A stretch of DNA of 64,000 nucleotides from JAIEOG01 sp964611895 (lineage in GTDB: Bacteria > Bdellovibrionota > FAC87 > UBA2466). The notes beneath the pieces were generated by a model. That model made no database searches. It was not told the origin of the DNA and was given only the letters and a program-made list of their open reading frames with translations. Both the position numbers and the translations under genes were made by a program. Below, piece after piece: positions 1-8,150 of this stretch; within the stretch, counting starts at the first letter, position 1; each line of letters opens with the position of its first letter. The stretch covers positions 11,347-75,346 of the forward strand of contig CAZTDN010000015.1 of assembly GCA_964611895.1 (NCBI GenBank), read 5' to 3'.

Positions 1-51
1 AGTCGCCTAAATAGGACCTTCGTTCAATTTAAGGGTGAGAAAAAGTCGTGA
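1..51 (+). CDS. possible 3' end of an upstream gene
   Basis: Frame 1 is open from the window edge to a TGA at 49-51, giving 16 residues that end in Lys-Lys-Ser. It would overlap the GTG start of rpmJ by four bases, like other tandem junctions here. In this position other genomes carry infA, map, adk or secY. The 16 residues do not let me recognise any of these, so this may also be non-coding leader. Confidence 0.25.
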   Translation, partial: SRLNRTFVQFKGEKKS

Positions 52-161
52 AAGTCAGGGCTTCGGTAAAGAAAATCTGCAATAAATGCAAGGTCTTACG
101 GCGGAGCGGCGTTGTCCGAGTCGTCTGCGAAGATCCGCGTCATAAACAGAGGCAGGGATAA
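48..161 (+). CDS. rpmJ: 50S ribosomal protein L36
   Basis: This 37-residue protein is the small zinc-ribbon protein of the large ribosomal subunit. It reads MKVRASVKKICNKCK at the N-terminus and ends KHKQRQG, the usual L36 length and ends. The zinc ligands Cys11, Cys14, Cys27 and His32 are all present, so this is the zinc-binding form. It starts with GTG behind AAGGGTGAG. It is followed three bases later by rpsM, the standard order of the alpha operon. Confidence 0.96.
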   Translation: MKVRASVKKICNKCKVLRRSGVVRVVCEDPRHKQRQG

Positions 162-164
162 GCA

Positions 165-548
165 GTGGCACGTGTTGCAGGGATAGATCTCCCAAGAAAC
201 AAAAGAATTGAAGTGGCTTTGACGTATGTCTATGGAATTGGTCGCAATTTATCGACCCGAATCCTTAAGGCAGCCAACGTCGATCCCAACATTAAAACCG
301 ACGTAATTTCGGAAGATGACCTCGGAAAAATCCGTGAGTTTATCGATAAAAGTTTTGATGTCGAAGGTGAACTTCGCCGCGTTGTGGGAATGAATATTAA
401 ACGCTTGATGGATTTGGGGACCTATCGTGGTCTCCGCCATCGTAAAGGTCTGCCGGTGCGCGGTCAGCGCACACATACCAACTCGCGCACACGTAAAGGC
501 CCTCGCAAGACGGTTGCCGTGCGCAAGCAGCTTAAAGTGATGAAGTAA
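165..548 (+). CDS. rpsM: 30S ribosomal protein S13
   Basis: S13 of the small-subunit head contacts the P-site tRNA and the large subunit. The 127 residues match the family from MARVAGIDLPRNKR at the N-terminus to the basic tail with GLRHRKGLPVRGQRT and TRKGPRKTV. The start is GTG, three bases after the rpmJ stop. It belongs to the run rpmJ-rpsM-rpsK-rpsD-rpoA-rplQ and is presumably co-transcribed with it. Confidence 0.97.
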   Translation: MARVAGIDLPRNKRIEVALTYVYGIGRNLSTRILKAANVDPNIKTDVISEDDLGKIREFIDKSFDVEGELRRVVGMNIKRLMDLGTYRGLRHRKGLPVRGQRTHTNSRTRKGPRKTVAVRKQLKVMK

Positions 549-563
549 GCAGAGGACAGCATT

Positions 564-1010
564 GTGAGCACTGAAAATACAGCTCCCGAAACAGCCGAAA
601 AACCCGTTGAAGCGGCTAAGGAAGGCCCGAAAGAGCCAGCCAAGAAAAAGCGCGGACGTCGAGAGATTCCGAACGCCTTGGCTTACATCCAAAGCTCTTT
701 CAACAACACCATTGTCACGATCACCGACCCGACGGGCGGAGTGATCTGCTGGTCTTCGGCTGGCAAAAAGGGTTTCAAGGGCGCACGGAAAAGCACCCCC
801 TTTGCAGCTCAAGTCGCCGCTGAAGATGCCGCCCGAATGGCGGTAGATAACGGCGTGCGTTCTCTTTCTGTTTTTGTTAACGGACCTGGCGCTGGCCGAG
901 AAACGGCTTTGCGTGGACTCCAGGTCGCGGGGTTGAAAATCAGCTTGATTCGAGACATTACCCCCATTCCACACAATGGTTGCCGTCCGCCTAAGCGTCG
1001 GCGTGTTTAG
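564..1010 (+). CDS. rpsK: 30S ribosomal protein S11
   Basis: S11 is a platform protein of the small subunit. From about residue 33 the sequence is typical S11 (NALAYIQSSFNNTIVTITDP, then the central GARKSTPFAAQ and C-terminal PHNGCRPPKRRRV). An N-terminal extension of about 30 residues rich in Glu, Ala, Pro and Lys precedes the conserved core, so the protein (148 residues) is longer than the usual 125-130. The start is GTG behind AGAGGA. Confidence 0.96.
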   Translation: MSTENTAPETAEKPVEAAKEGPKEPAKKKRGRREIPNALAYIQSSFNNTIVTITDPTGGVICWSSAGKKGFKGARKSTPFAAQVAAEDAARMAVDNGVRSLSVFVNGPGAGRETALRGLQVAGLKISLIRDITPIPHNGCRPPKRRRV

Positions 1011-1029
1011 TTAGTTAGGAGCATTAGTC

Positions 1030-1656
1030 TTGGCACGATCCACTTCTTCTGTTTGCAAAAGCTGCCGTCGGGAAAACATGAAGCTCTTCCTAAAGGGAGA
1101 GCGGTGCTTGACCGACAAATGTGCATTTGAGCGCCGTTCTTACCCGCCAGGGCAACACGGCCAACGACGCACCAAACTTTCAGATTACGGCCTGCAGCTT
1201 CGAGAAAAACAAAAGCTCAAGCGTGTGTACGGTGTGCTGGAGCGCCAGTTCCGTCGTTACTTCGGAATCGCAAACCGCAAACGCGGAGCTACCGGGCATA
1301 TGCTGCTTCGAACCCTGGAAACCCGCTTGGATAACGCCGTTTATCGAATGGGTTTTGGCGATAGCCGCAAAGAAGCAAGACAGCTCGTTTTGCATTCACA
1401 CTTTCTGGTGAATTCGAAACCGGTAAACGTTTCCAACGTCATTCTGAAAGTGGGCGATGAAATCTCGGTTCGCCCAAAAAGCCAAAAGGCTGTTCCTATT
1501 CTTCGCTCCATAGAGAATGCAAAAAAACGAGAGATCCCAGATTGGTTGGAAGTCAACGCAGCTGAATTTAAAGGGAAGGTAAAGTACCTCCCTGAGCGCA
1601 ATCACGTTACTTTGCCGCTCGAAGAGAACTTAGTAGTCGAATTGTATTCGAGATAA
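1030..1656 (+). CDS. rpsD: 30S ribosomal protein S4
   Basis: S4 nucleates 16S rRNA folding and in many bacteria represses the alpha operon. The 208 residues show an N-terminal zinc site (Cys9, Cys12, Cys26, Cys31), so this is the zinc-containing form. The S4 RNA-binding domain follows (LETRLDNAVYRMGFGDSRKE onward), and the C-terminus is VELYSR. The start is TTG with AGGAG eleven bases upstream. It is the fourth ribosomal gene in a row here with a non-ATG start. Confidence 0.97.
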   Translation: MARSTSSVCKSCRRENMKLFLKGERCLTDKCAFERRSYPPGQHGQRRTKLSDYGLQLREKQKLKRVYGVLERQFRRYFGIANRKRGATGHMLLRTLETRLDNAVYRMGFGDSRKEARQLVLHSHFLVNSKPVNVSNVILKVGDEISVRPKSQKAVPILRSIENAKKREIPDWLEVNAAEFKGKVKYLPERNHVTLPLEENLVVELYSR

Positions 1657-1671
1657 AAAAGGAAGAAACGA

Positions 1672-2712
1672 ATGGAGATATCACTCGCTCCCAAAAACTG
1701 GCGCAGCCTTATTAAACCAAAGGGGCTGGAAGTCGAGCGCGATTCTTTGACCGATACCTACGGCCGCTTTATAGCGAAGCCTTTGGAGCGTGGGTTCGGC
1801 ACTACGATTGGCAATAGCCTTCGTCGCATTTTGCTCTCGTCCCTTCAGGGCGTGGCCATTACAGCAGTCCGTATCGATGGTGTACTGCATGAGTTCTCGG
1901 CTCTTCCGGATGTTATTGAAGACACGGCCGACATCTTGCTGAACATGAAAGAAGTCCGATTCAAGCTCTACGTGGAAGGCCCCCGCACCGTCATCATCGA
2001 GAAAAGCGGCCCAGGGGTAGTCACCGCTGCAGACATTCAGGTAGACGATGCCGTTGAAATACTAAACCCAGAACAGCACATTGCCACCTTAGGCAAGGAC
2101 GCTAAGTTCCGGGCCGAGCTCCGACTTGAGTATGGTAAAGGCTATGTCACAGCAGAAGCTCTCCGTCGGGAAGACCTCCCAGCGGGAGTCATCCCTTTGG
2201 ACGCTCTCTTTTCACCTGTAAAGAAAGTGAACTACACCATTTCCCAGTCTCGTGTGGGCCAGCGTACTGACTACGATCGTTTGGAAATGGAAGTCTGGAC
2301 TGACGGCTCTGTCCGCCCAGAAGATGCCGTAGCTTTCAGCTCCAAGATCTTGAAAGATCAGCTGAGCATATTCATCAATTTCGACGAGAGCCTGGAGCCA
2401 GAAGAGCCCGTTGCGGTCATTGAACAGGAAAAAATCAACGACAATCTGTATCGTACCGTCGATGAACTCGAGCTCTCGGTTCGTTCTGCAAACTGCTTGC
2501 AGAATGCGGGTATCAAGTTCATTGGTGAATTGGTTCAGAAAACAGAAGCAGAGATGCTCAAGACCAAAAACTTTGGTCGCAAGTCTCTGAACGAAATTAA
2601 AGAAATGCTTACCGAAATGGGATTGTCCTTCGGAATGAAGCTCGAAAGCTTTGATCCAGAAACCTATTTCGCTAATAAAAAGAAAAAAGAAGGCCCTGAG
2701 AGCCTGAACTAG
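1672..2712 (+). CDS. rpoA: RNA polymerase alpha subunit
   Basis: This is the dimerising alpha subunit of RNA polymerase. The N-terminal domain (about residues 1-235) has the signature ERGFGTTIGNSLRRILLSSL. A linker follows, then the C-terminal DNA- and activator-binding domain (about 255-330) with ELSVRSANCLQNAGI and NFGRKSLNEIKEML. The length of 346 residues is slightly above the usual 330-340. An ATG start lies behind GGAAGAAAC, 15 bases after rpsD. Confidence 0.98.
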   Translation: MEISLAPKNWRSLIKPKGLEVERDSLTDTYGRFIAKPLERGFGTTIGNSLRRILLSSLQGVAITAVRIDGVLHEFSALPDVIEDTADILLNMKEVRFKLYVEGPRTVIIEKSGPGVVTAADIQVDDAVEILNPEQHIATLGKDAKFRAELRLEYGKGYVTAEALRREDLPAGVIPLDALFSPVKKVNYTISQSRVGQRTDYDRLEMEVWTDGSVRPEDAVAFSSKILKDQLSIFINFDESLEPEEPVAVIEQEKINDNLYRTVDELELSVRSANCLQNAGIKFIGELVQKTEAEMLKTKNFGRKSLNEIKEMLTEMGLSFGMKLESFDPETYFANKKKKEGPESLN

Positions 2713-2733
2713 AACGGCTCGGGTAGATAAGCA

Positions 2734-3288
2734 ATGAGACACTTAAAGACTGGTAGAAAACTCGGCGTTTCTGTTCCGCATCGAAAGGCGATGCTTCGCT
2801 CGCTGACTCTCGCTTTGATAGAACGGGATGCGATTCGTACCACCCCTGCTCGTGCTAAGGAGCTGCGTTGGTATGCGGACAGAGTGGTTACCCTGGCTAA
2901 GCGGGGAGATGTGCACTCGCGAAGGCAGATCGTAAAACTCTTGGGTTCTACGCAGACCTATTCGACAGGTGAAAACCGGGTTCGAAAAGTTCTCGATCGC
3001 CTTTACAGTTCCTTGGCTCCGCGTTTTAAGAACCGGCCAGGGGGTTACACCCAGCTGATTCGCTTGGCTCAGCGTCGATCGGGAGACAATGCGGAGCTTT
3101 GTGTGTTCCGGTATTTGCCGGACCCCGAGTCTGAAAAGGCTAGCAAAGGCGACAAAGGCTCGAAAAAAGCAAAAGCTGCTTCTGACAAGAAACCTGCAAA
3201 ACAGGCAAAGGCAGCAGTAGCTGAAGACAAGCCGGCTAAAACGAAAGCCGCCCCAAAAGCGAAATCGAAAAAGTCTGCTGAAGAGTAA
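2734..3288 (+). CDS. rplQ: 50S ribosomal protein L17 with Lys/Ala-rich tail
   Basis: Residues 1-125 are a normal L17 (MRHLKTGRKLGVSVPHRKAM, ending in CVFRYLPD). About 60 further residues made almost only of Lys, Ala, Ser, Asp and Pro follow, so the protein (184 residues) is half as long again as E. coli L17. Such low-complexity basic tails occur on L17 in several phyla; their role is unknown to me. It is the last ribosomal gene of the operon. Confidence 0.95.
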   Translation: MRHLKTGRKLGVSVPHRKAMLRSLTLALIERDAIRTTPARAKELRWYADRVVTLAKRGDVHSRRQIVKLLGSTQTYSTGENRVRKVLDRLYSSLAPRFKNRPGGYTQLIRLAQRRSGDNAELCVFRYLPDPESEKASKGDKGSKKAKAASDKKPAKQAKAAVAEDKPAKTKAAPKAKSKKSAEE

Positions 3289-3367
3289 GGGTTCCCCTAT
3301 CGCAAAGCCAACCGAACAAACCCGAGCGCAACGCTTTCGGTTCGGGGGGTATTTTGCCGGCACCGCG

Positions 3368-3910
3368 TTGATCCTAGTGAGTCTGGCGGTGTTGCCACAG
3401 TTTTTTCAGAGAACTCGATTTTCTTTTACGGCAAGCCAGCTAGAACGCACACTGACACCTGCCTTGGATGCTAACTGGATGCTACAGGATCTGGGAAGCA
3501 AGACTCTCAAAACTAGAAACCTTGCATCCATTGCTGAAGGAAACCCGGGAGGCGTGCTCGTTTGCTTCTGGGCCACCTGGTGCCCCCCTTGTTTGGAAGA
3601 ACTCCCCTCCCTGGAAAACCTAAACCGTCAGCTAACTGCCCGAAAAAATCCTAACCTTCCCAAGCTGGTACTCGTTTCGGTGGATGAATCACCAAGCGAC
3701 GTCTTGAAACTTTTTTCAAATCTCGGGTTCCGCCCCACCTTTGTCTCTCTCTGGGACAAAGACGCCAAGTTTGCCACTAAATCCGGGAGCAACCGATTTC
3801 CAGAAACCGTCTGGATTGCACCAGATGGCACTGTGCGGCATAAATGGCTAGGACCTCAAGACTGGCTCTCGGAACCGGTCCAAAAACTTTTGGGGGCTAT
3901 GGTAAAATAA
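3368..3910 (+). CDS. TlpA-like membrane-anchored thioredoxin
   Basis: This is a thioredoxin-fold protein of the TlpA/ResA type, expected to face the periplasm and reduce disulfides. The CXXC site is in WATWCPPCLEE (Cys72/Cys75 from the TTG at 3368), and the cis-Pro region is RFPETVWI. The TTG start lies inside a hydrophobic segment. The same frame is open upstream at least to 3275 and would add a basic segment before the membrane helix, so the true start is probably earlier (see findings). It follows rplQ closely and may be read from the ribosomal operon. Confidence 0.85.
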   Translation: MILVSLAVLPQFFQRTRFSFTASQLERTLTPALDANWMLQDLGSKTLKTRNLASIAEGNPGGVLVCFWATWCPPCLEELPSLENLNRQLTARKNPNLPKLVLVSVDESPSDVLKLFSNLGFRPTFVSLWDKDAKFATKSGSNRFPETVWIAPDGTVRHKWLGPQDWLSEPVQKLLGAMVK

Positions 3911-3914
3911 AAGG

Positions 3915-4583
3915 ATGAAACCACTCCTTCTTGCGTTCCTAATGATAACCGGTACCGCTTTGCCCTCTCCAAAGCCCGCCGAGGTAAATGCAACGCCAGA
4001 AAGCCTGGACTTTTTGAGTGAGAGTGAAACCCCTCAAAGCCCCGCTCTCAGTGCTACTGGCAAAAGGCGACTGAAAGAAAACCTCGAAATTCTCGACAAT
4101 AACCTAAGAGATCTGCGCAAAAACCTGGCTGCGGCGGATAAAAATCTCGGCACCATCCGAGCTGAACTCAAAGATTTGCAAACACTGGAAAAAGAGCACT
4201 TAGACCTCAAGAAAAAGTACCAGCAGTTTCAAGCAACGGCGGAACTCCAAATGAAAAAAAACCAAAAGGCTGGGAGAAACCTCGCCAAGTGGGAAGAATC
4301 CACTCACCCGCAAGCGAACGACCCACAGGCGAAAAATAAAGTTGAATCCGCAAAAACGGAACTACTAGAGCGAGAAGACTGGCAAAAAGACACCGAGAAA
4401 AAGCTCGCCCAAGTGAAATCGCTTCTAGCCGGCGTCGAAACAAATCTCGTCGATATCCGATCCCGAAAAAAACCACTCGAGCAGCAGCTCTCCGCTTGGA
4501 ATTCTCGGCGTGACGAATACCGAAAACTGATTTCCGAGACCGAAACCCGCAAAAGCAAATGGCAGCGAGTTCTCGAACGCTAA
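3915..4583 (+). CDS. secreted coiled-coil protein of unknown function
   Basis: I do not recognise a family. The first 16 residues (MKPLLLAFLMITGTAL) look like a signal peptide. Residues 50-222 are almost entirely charged heptad-like helix rich in Lys, Glu, Leu and Gln, with no Cys, so an extended coiled coil in the periplasm is likely. An ATG start four bases after the thioredoxin stop, behind AAAAGG, makes an operon with it likely. Confidence 0.7.
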   Translation: MKPLLLAFLMITGTALPSPKPAEVNATPESLDFLSESETPQSPALSATGKRRLKENLEILDNNLRDLRKNLAAADKNLGTIRAELKDLQTLEKEHLDLKKKYQQFQATAELQMKKNQKAGRNLAKWEESTHPQANDPQAKNKVESAKTELLEREDWQKDTEKKLAQVKSLLAGVETNLVDIRSRKKPLEQQLSAWNSRRDEYRKLISETETRKSKWQRVLER

Positions 4584-4604
4584 AAGCTAGCCCCTAGTTA
4601 CAAA

Positions 4605-4889
4605 TTAGTAGTGACAAGCGTAAGGGTTCATCGGAGAGCAAACTCCGTTTGGATTATATGGGTACGGCTGCGGAACAGGGTAGTTCACAGGGTACTGTGG
4701 ATATTGGGGATATTGCGGGTACTGCCCATAACCGGGGTATTGTGCCGGTAGCTGGGTTGGGTACGTGTTGGGTGGGTATTGGCCCACATAACCACAACCC
4801 GGAGTCTGGTATGCGTACGGTGTATTGCAGTTTGGACCGCAGGCCGACAACGCTAACAGGGCAACCAAAAATAAAAACGTTCTGCGCAT
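4605..4889 (-). CDS. Pro/Tyr-rich lipoprotein
   Basis: This small lipoprotein has 94 residues. The signal peptide ends in the lipobox LSAC with Cys17 as the lipidated residue. The mature part is dominated by Pro, Tyr, Gln and Asn, with a short YPQ repeat. It also has Cys near both ends (GPNCNTPYAY, CSPMNPYACHY). I chose the ATG at 4889 because GGAGAGAG lies just upstream and a signal peptide starts there; a longer reading frame to 5015 has neither. A near-perfect sigma-54 promoter lies 59 bases upstream of the start. Function unknown; composition suggests a surface or matrix-like protein. Confidence 0.75.
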   Translation of the reverse strand: MRRTFLFLVALLALSACGPNCNTPYAYQTPGCGYVGQYPPNTYPTQLPAQYPGYGQYPQYPQYPQYPVNYPVPQPYPYNPNGVCSPMNPYACHY

Positions 4890-4958
4890 TACTCTCTCCT
4901 CAAAAACTCTCGAATGCTTACGCCCACACGAGCGCCATTCAACGTCGGGCGGCATAAG

Positions 4959-4975
4959 AGCAATAGGAGTGCCAA
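4959..4975 (-). promoter_or_regulatory. sigma-54 promoter of the Pro/Tyr lipoprotein
   Basis: The minus strand reads TTGGCAC-TCCTA-TTGCT. This matches the sigma-54 consensus TGGCAC-N5-TTGCW at every conserved position, with GG and GC exactly ten bases apart. The expected transcription start is near 4948, which gives a leader of about 59 bases to the ATG at 4889. The site is clear of genes on both strands. Confidence 0.8.
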
Positions 4976-5131
4976 ACGCGGAAGTGCTTGGAGTCCACCT
5001 GGAATGGGCCACCACACACTGAAAGTGATCGACAACGGGACAAAAAAGGGCACCGCCATTCCACCCATGTTAAAATGGATCTGTACCCGCTACGAAAAAG
5101 CCCTTCTCAACCTTAATCTGGAAAAAATCCA

Positions 5132-6763
5132 ATGAATTTAAGAGCTTTGCCATGCCTCGTGCTTCTTGTTGCGTGCACATCAACCACCTCACCACTCGAA
5201 ACCTTCTCACTGAACCAAGAACGCAACCCAGCAGAAGATCCCCAATACGCTCAGGCAAAACTATTCGATGATTGGTTTCGCGGTAAGCTCAAGCCGGACG
5301 AACATAAGGCTTACGAAGAAGGCTGCCGACAAGCCCCCACCAGTCACCCCTTTTGCTTTACCGTTTTCAACCGCGCCTTACTCACGGCTAAAACCCGGGA
5401 AATTGAGAACGAAATGCGGCCTAGCCGTTACCGTGGCCCGACAGTCCGCCCCAAATTTGACAGCTCCCTCAAGATTTCAAATCTCTCGGACTTAAAGTCC
5501 GCACCCGTACAGGGAATTCTGCGCGGCCTTCCAAAGAACCAGATAAAAAAACTCACCGCCCTGAAAGAAACTACTCTCCAAGAAACTCAATGCCCTAACA
5601 ACCTCGCTATTGGTCTGGCCGCATCCCTAGAAGATCGCCTGGATCAAGACGTAACCTTCAACGACATTGCCCGGCTCTATGAAAAAGGAGCTCAGTGCCT
5701 AGACTCAAACCCCAATGAACAAGAACCCCTCCTTACCCGAGCCGCGCTCTTTTATATCGCCTCCAAAGACTATGCCCCCGCGAGAGACTTGCTAAGTAAA
5801 GCAAGCGCTCTCTCTGGTGTCTTCACCGGACGTTCCCTTTACTGGTTACACCGCACCCAGTTGCTGCTTTCGGAAACAGCCCCAGCCAGACGCACACTGG
5901 AGACTCTTAAGGCGAAGTACCCCTTTTCTTTTCACAGCCTAGTGGCTCAATCAGCCGCAGGAAAAGATCCAGGAGATGTTCTGTCTAAAGAAACCACGCC
6001 GGTGCTAAAACGCTCAAAACTGTGTCCCGAGCTGAATGCGCTGCTCGAGCAGGCTGAAACACTGAGTCGGTTAGGCTTTGAAAAAACAGCGGGGCAGGTC
6101 CTGACTTGGGCAACGGTCTATGCGAAAATAGCTGAACCCGAAGCACTCCTCTACGTCGTTCAGCTTAAGAACGCTTTGAGCGATCACAAATCCAAACTCA
6201 TCATCTTATCCGATGTGCTGTACCAAAACCCTCATCTGATTTCTCGAACCACTTTGGAGCTTTATTTCCCCAAGGTGTACTTTCCAATTTTCGAAAAACA
6301 ATCCGAAATCCTGGATCCGTTCCTTCTTCTCGCCGTAGCCCTAAGAGAAAGCGCTTTTAATTCCACTGCAGTATCGGGAGCGAAGGCTCGTGGTCTCTTG
6401 CAACTATTGCCGGGTACCGCACGGCGCCTTAAGAAAAAAGCTAACCTCTTTGATCCGGAAACAAACATCAACATCGGTGCTCAGTACATCGTCAATATGC
6501 TCGCCAGAACCGAAGGTCGACTTCCCTTGGCCCTCGCAGCGTACAACGCTGGCCCAGGAAAGGTAGCAACGTGGGTAAAACTTTATCCGATGGAAGATCC
6601 CGTGCTCTTTATCGACTTGGTCCCGTTCAAAGAAACCCGGGAGTACATTGGCTCCGTGCTTCGCAACTACTACTGGTACCGTCGCATTCACAAGAGCCCC
6701 GAACCGATTGAAGCAGGCAAAATTTTGGAAGTGGCCTCACTGGAACCCGCCTCAACGCACTGA
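5132..6763 (+). CDS. Slt/MltE-type lytic transglycosylase lipoprotein
   Basis: This is a soluble-lytic-transglycosylase family enzyme that cleaves the MurNAc-GlcNAc bond of peptidoglycan. Its signal peptide has a lipobox LLVAC (Cys15), so it should be lipid-anchored, probably in the outer membrane. Residues 150-390 are helical repeats, like the superhelical part of Slt70. The catalytic domain (about 390-530) has ALRESAFNSTAVSGAKARG with Glu406 as catalytic acid, GLLQLLPGTA, and AYNAGPGKV at 470-478. Length is 543 residues. The ATG lies behind a weak ribosome site. Confidence 0.9.
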   Translation: MNLRALPCLVLLVACTSTTSPLETFSLNQERNPAEDPQYAQAKLFDDWFRGKLKPDEHKAYEEGCRQAPTSHPFCFTVFNRALLTAKTREIENEMRPSRYRGPTVRPKFDSSLKISNLSDLKSAPVQGILRGLPKNQIKKLTALKETTLQETQCPNNLAIGLAASLEDRLDQDVTFNDIARLYEKGAQCLDSNPNEQEPLLTRAALFYIASKDYAPARDLLSKASALSGVFTGRSLYWLHRTQLLLSETAPARRTLETLKAKYPFSFHSLVAQSAAGKDPGDVLSKETTPVLKRSKLCPELNALLEQAETLSRLGFEKTAGQVLTWATVYAKIAEPEALLYVVQLKNALSDHKSKLIILSDVLYQNPHLISRTTLELYFPKVYFPIFEKQSEILDPFLLLAVALRESAFNSTAVSGAKARGLLQLLPGTARRLKKKANLFDPETNINIGAQYIVNMLARTEGRLPLALAAYNAGPGKVATWVKLYPMEDPVLFIDLVPFKETREYIGSVLRNYYWYRRIHKSPEPIEAGKILEVASLEPASTH

Positions 6764-6837
6764 ATCAAGCCCGCCTTACCAACGGATTTGACGTCCTGAA
6801 TCACTCGTGGCTAGTCTTCCCACTCTAGGGGGAAACT

Positions 6838-7635
6838 TTGCTTCACCGATTTGCCACTCTATCCCTATTCACAATCTTGGGAACAGCTACCCTGGTATGC
6901 GCAACCCCATCTGCCGAACGCCTAAACGTAGTAAATCTCGCCATTGAAGGGTACTCCGCCCTCAAAGATCACCGATCCTATCTCGATGTGGGTGTCTTGC
7001 CAGTCTTCGAAAATGGGACGCTTTCTAAGTGCGAGCTCTTGCCCCCCAGGAAGTCTTCTAAAGCAGCTTCTCAACCGTGGTTCCCTTTTGATTTTTATAA
7101 TAATGTTTTGGATTCCAGCACCCAAAACACCCAAGATAAATCAAATCGTTTGGGAGAACCTGACATTTTCTTTGAGGGAGACGACAATAATCGCAATGGA
7201 CGAGAAGACTCCCACCGCTGGACCTGCCATGTACACGATGCCTTCAAGGGTTCGCTCTCTTTTTCGGAAAAAGTAATTGAACCCGATCAGTTCACCTTTC
7301 AACTCGCCTTCAAGCGAGGGGTGGTTGCTTACGAAGCCCTCTTTCGCACTCGTGCGTTCGTACGGGATGGCAAGTGCGCGGCGGCAACCGATCATTGCAC
7401 CCAAATCGAAGACAAAGACGGAAAAAAAACCTGCGCTCCGAACGGTTGGAGTAGACAGCTACTGCAAGTCGTTGCTCAAGCAAATCTGAAAGGCGCTTTA
7501 TCCGACACATTACTCGGCGTCACAGACGAAAAAGCAAAATCTGACGTTGCGGCGTTGTTTGCAATATTTCAAAACATCGGTCCCTCGGGGGAACCTCTCG
7601 GTCAGCCATATCGGGAAAAACAGGCACCTTTATGA
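6838..7635 (+). CDS. secreted protein of unknown function
   Basis: I do not recognise this 265-residue protein. It starts with TTG directly behind AGGGGGAAAC and has a clear signal peptide (LSLFTILGTATLVCATPSA). A middle segment rich in Asp and Asn (EGDDNNRNGREDSHRW) resembles calcium-binding loops. There are Cys pairs in CAAATDHC and a single Cys in GKKTCAPNG. The stop overlaps the start of the next secreted protein by four bases (ATGA), so the two are translated together and may act together. Confidence 0.65.
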   Translation: MLHRFATLSLFTILGTATLVCATPSAERLNVVNLAIEGYSALKDHRSYLDVGVLPVFENGTLSKCELLPPRKSSKAASQPWFPFDFYNNVLDSSTQNTQDKSNRLGEPDIFFEGDDNNRNGREDSHRWTCHVHDAFKGSLSFSEKVIEPDQFTFQLAFKRGVVAYEALFRTRAFVRDGKCAAATDHCTQIEDKDGKKTCAPNGWSRQLLQVVAQANLKGALSDTLLGVTDEKAKSDVAALFAIFQNIGPSGEPLGQPYREKQAPL

Positions 7636-7979
7636 TGGGCAAGTTTTGGATCCTAGCGCTATCTTCCGTTTCGGCGTTTGCTCTTTCTCCTATTCAGCTT
7701 GAATCCGACGGGCGAATCACGACTTCTCCGCATTTGGCTGACGCAAGCAGCCCTAGAATCGAAATCCTAGATAAAGAAGATTGCGCCGCTCAAAACACCA
7801 CCCCCTCGGAAGTACTCCTTAAGCCCGGCTGTAAGTTTTTGCGTGCCTACTACAGGTACGAGTACAAAGAGGCCGGGGAAACTCGCTTGCGCGTCACACC
7901 GTTCTCGGTACTCTGGAACTCCGCAGGGAGTCACACCCTCCTTGTCGCCCAATCCTTAGACCTGCTTCCCCGCAAATAG
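7632..7979 (+). CDS. small secreted protein of unknown function
   Basis: This is a 115-residue protein with a signal peptide (about residues 3-20) and a mature part that ends in two predicted beta strands. It has two Cys (DCAAQN and GCKF) that could form a disulfide. Translation is coupled to the preceding secreted protein through an ATGA overlap. No family is recognised. Confidence 0.6.
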   Translation: MMGKFWILALSSVSAFALSPIQLESDGRITTSPHLADASSPRIEILDKEDCAAQNTTPSEVLLKPGCKFLRAYYRYEYKEAGETRLRVTPFSVLWNSAGSHTLLVAQSLDLLPRK

Positions 7980-7986
7980 GCGCAAA

Positions 7987-8004
7987 TTGGGCACCAGCGC
8001 CCAA
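7987..8004. repeat. inverted repeat upstream of the VWA promoter
   Basis: TTGGGC and GCCCAA form a perfect six-base inverted repeat around ACCAGC. It is centred about 98 bases upstream of the predicted sigma-54 start near 8093, a usual distance for an activator binding site. There is no T-run on the plus side, so it is a poor terminator for the gene ending at 7979. Confidence 0.3.
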
Positions 8005-8066
8005 AAAATGCACCAAATTTCGTCGCTTTTAGCGGCTAGCCCGAGCCCATTGAGCGTATTCCGCTA

Positions 8067-8082
8067 GGGCACACCACTTGCA
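8067..8082 (+). promoter_or_regulatory. sigma-54 promoter of the VWA-kinase pair
   Basis: The sequence GGGCACACCACTTGCA keeps GGCAC and TTGCA of the sigma-54 consensus with GG-N10-GC spacing (GG at 8068-8069, GC at 8080-8081). The predicted start is near 8093, which leaves a leader of about 58 bases to the GTG at 8151. It lies in a 171-base intergenic stretch with no other feature than the inverted repeat at 7987-8004. Confidence 0.7.
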
Positions 8083-8150
8083 ATCCGACCCCCTTGCGAG
8101 AAATGTAACGCGGCCTAAAAGGGCCCGCTAGCTCAGTGCAAGGAGAGATT

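Noticed and set aside
249..974. Long minus-strand reading frame opposite rpsM/rpsK
   Set aside because: It is a shadow of two clear ribosomal genes, has no ribosome site and its translation resembles nothing.
3335..3352. GG-N10-GC spacing in a G-run before the TlpA-like gene
   Set aside because: Only the spacing and TTTTGC match; the -24 side is a plain G-run, and the stretch is probably coding.
2743..3363. Minus-strand reading frame opposite rplQ
   Set aside because: It arises from the Lys/Ala-rich codons of rplQ read backwards; Phe/Arg/Ser-rich product, no signal.
4649..4957. Plus-strand frame across the Pro/Tyr lipoprotein
   Set aside because: The minus frame has a lipobox, a ribosome site and a promoter; the plus frame is a shadow.
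5088..5106. TGGATCTGTACCCGCT before the lytic transglycosylase
   Set aside because: GG-N10-GC spacing is present but the CAC and TT parts of the consensus are missing.
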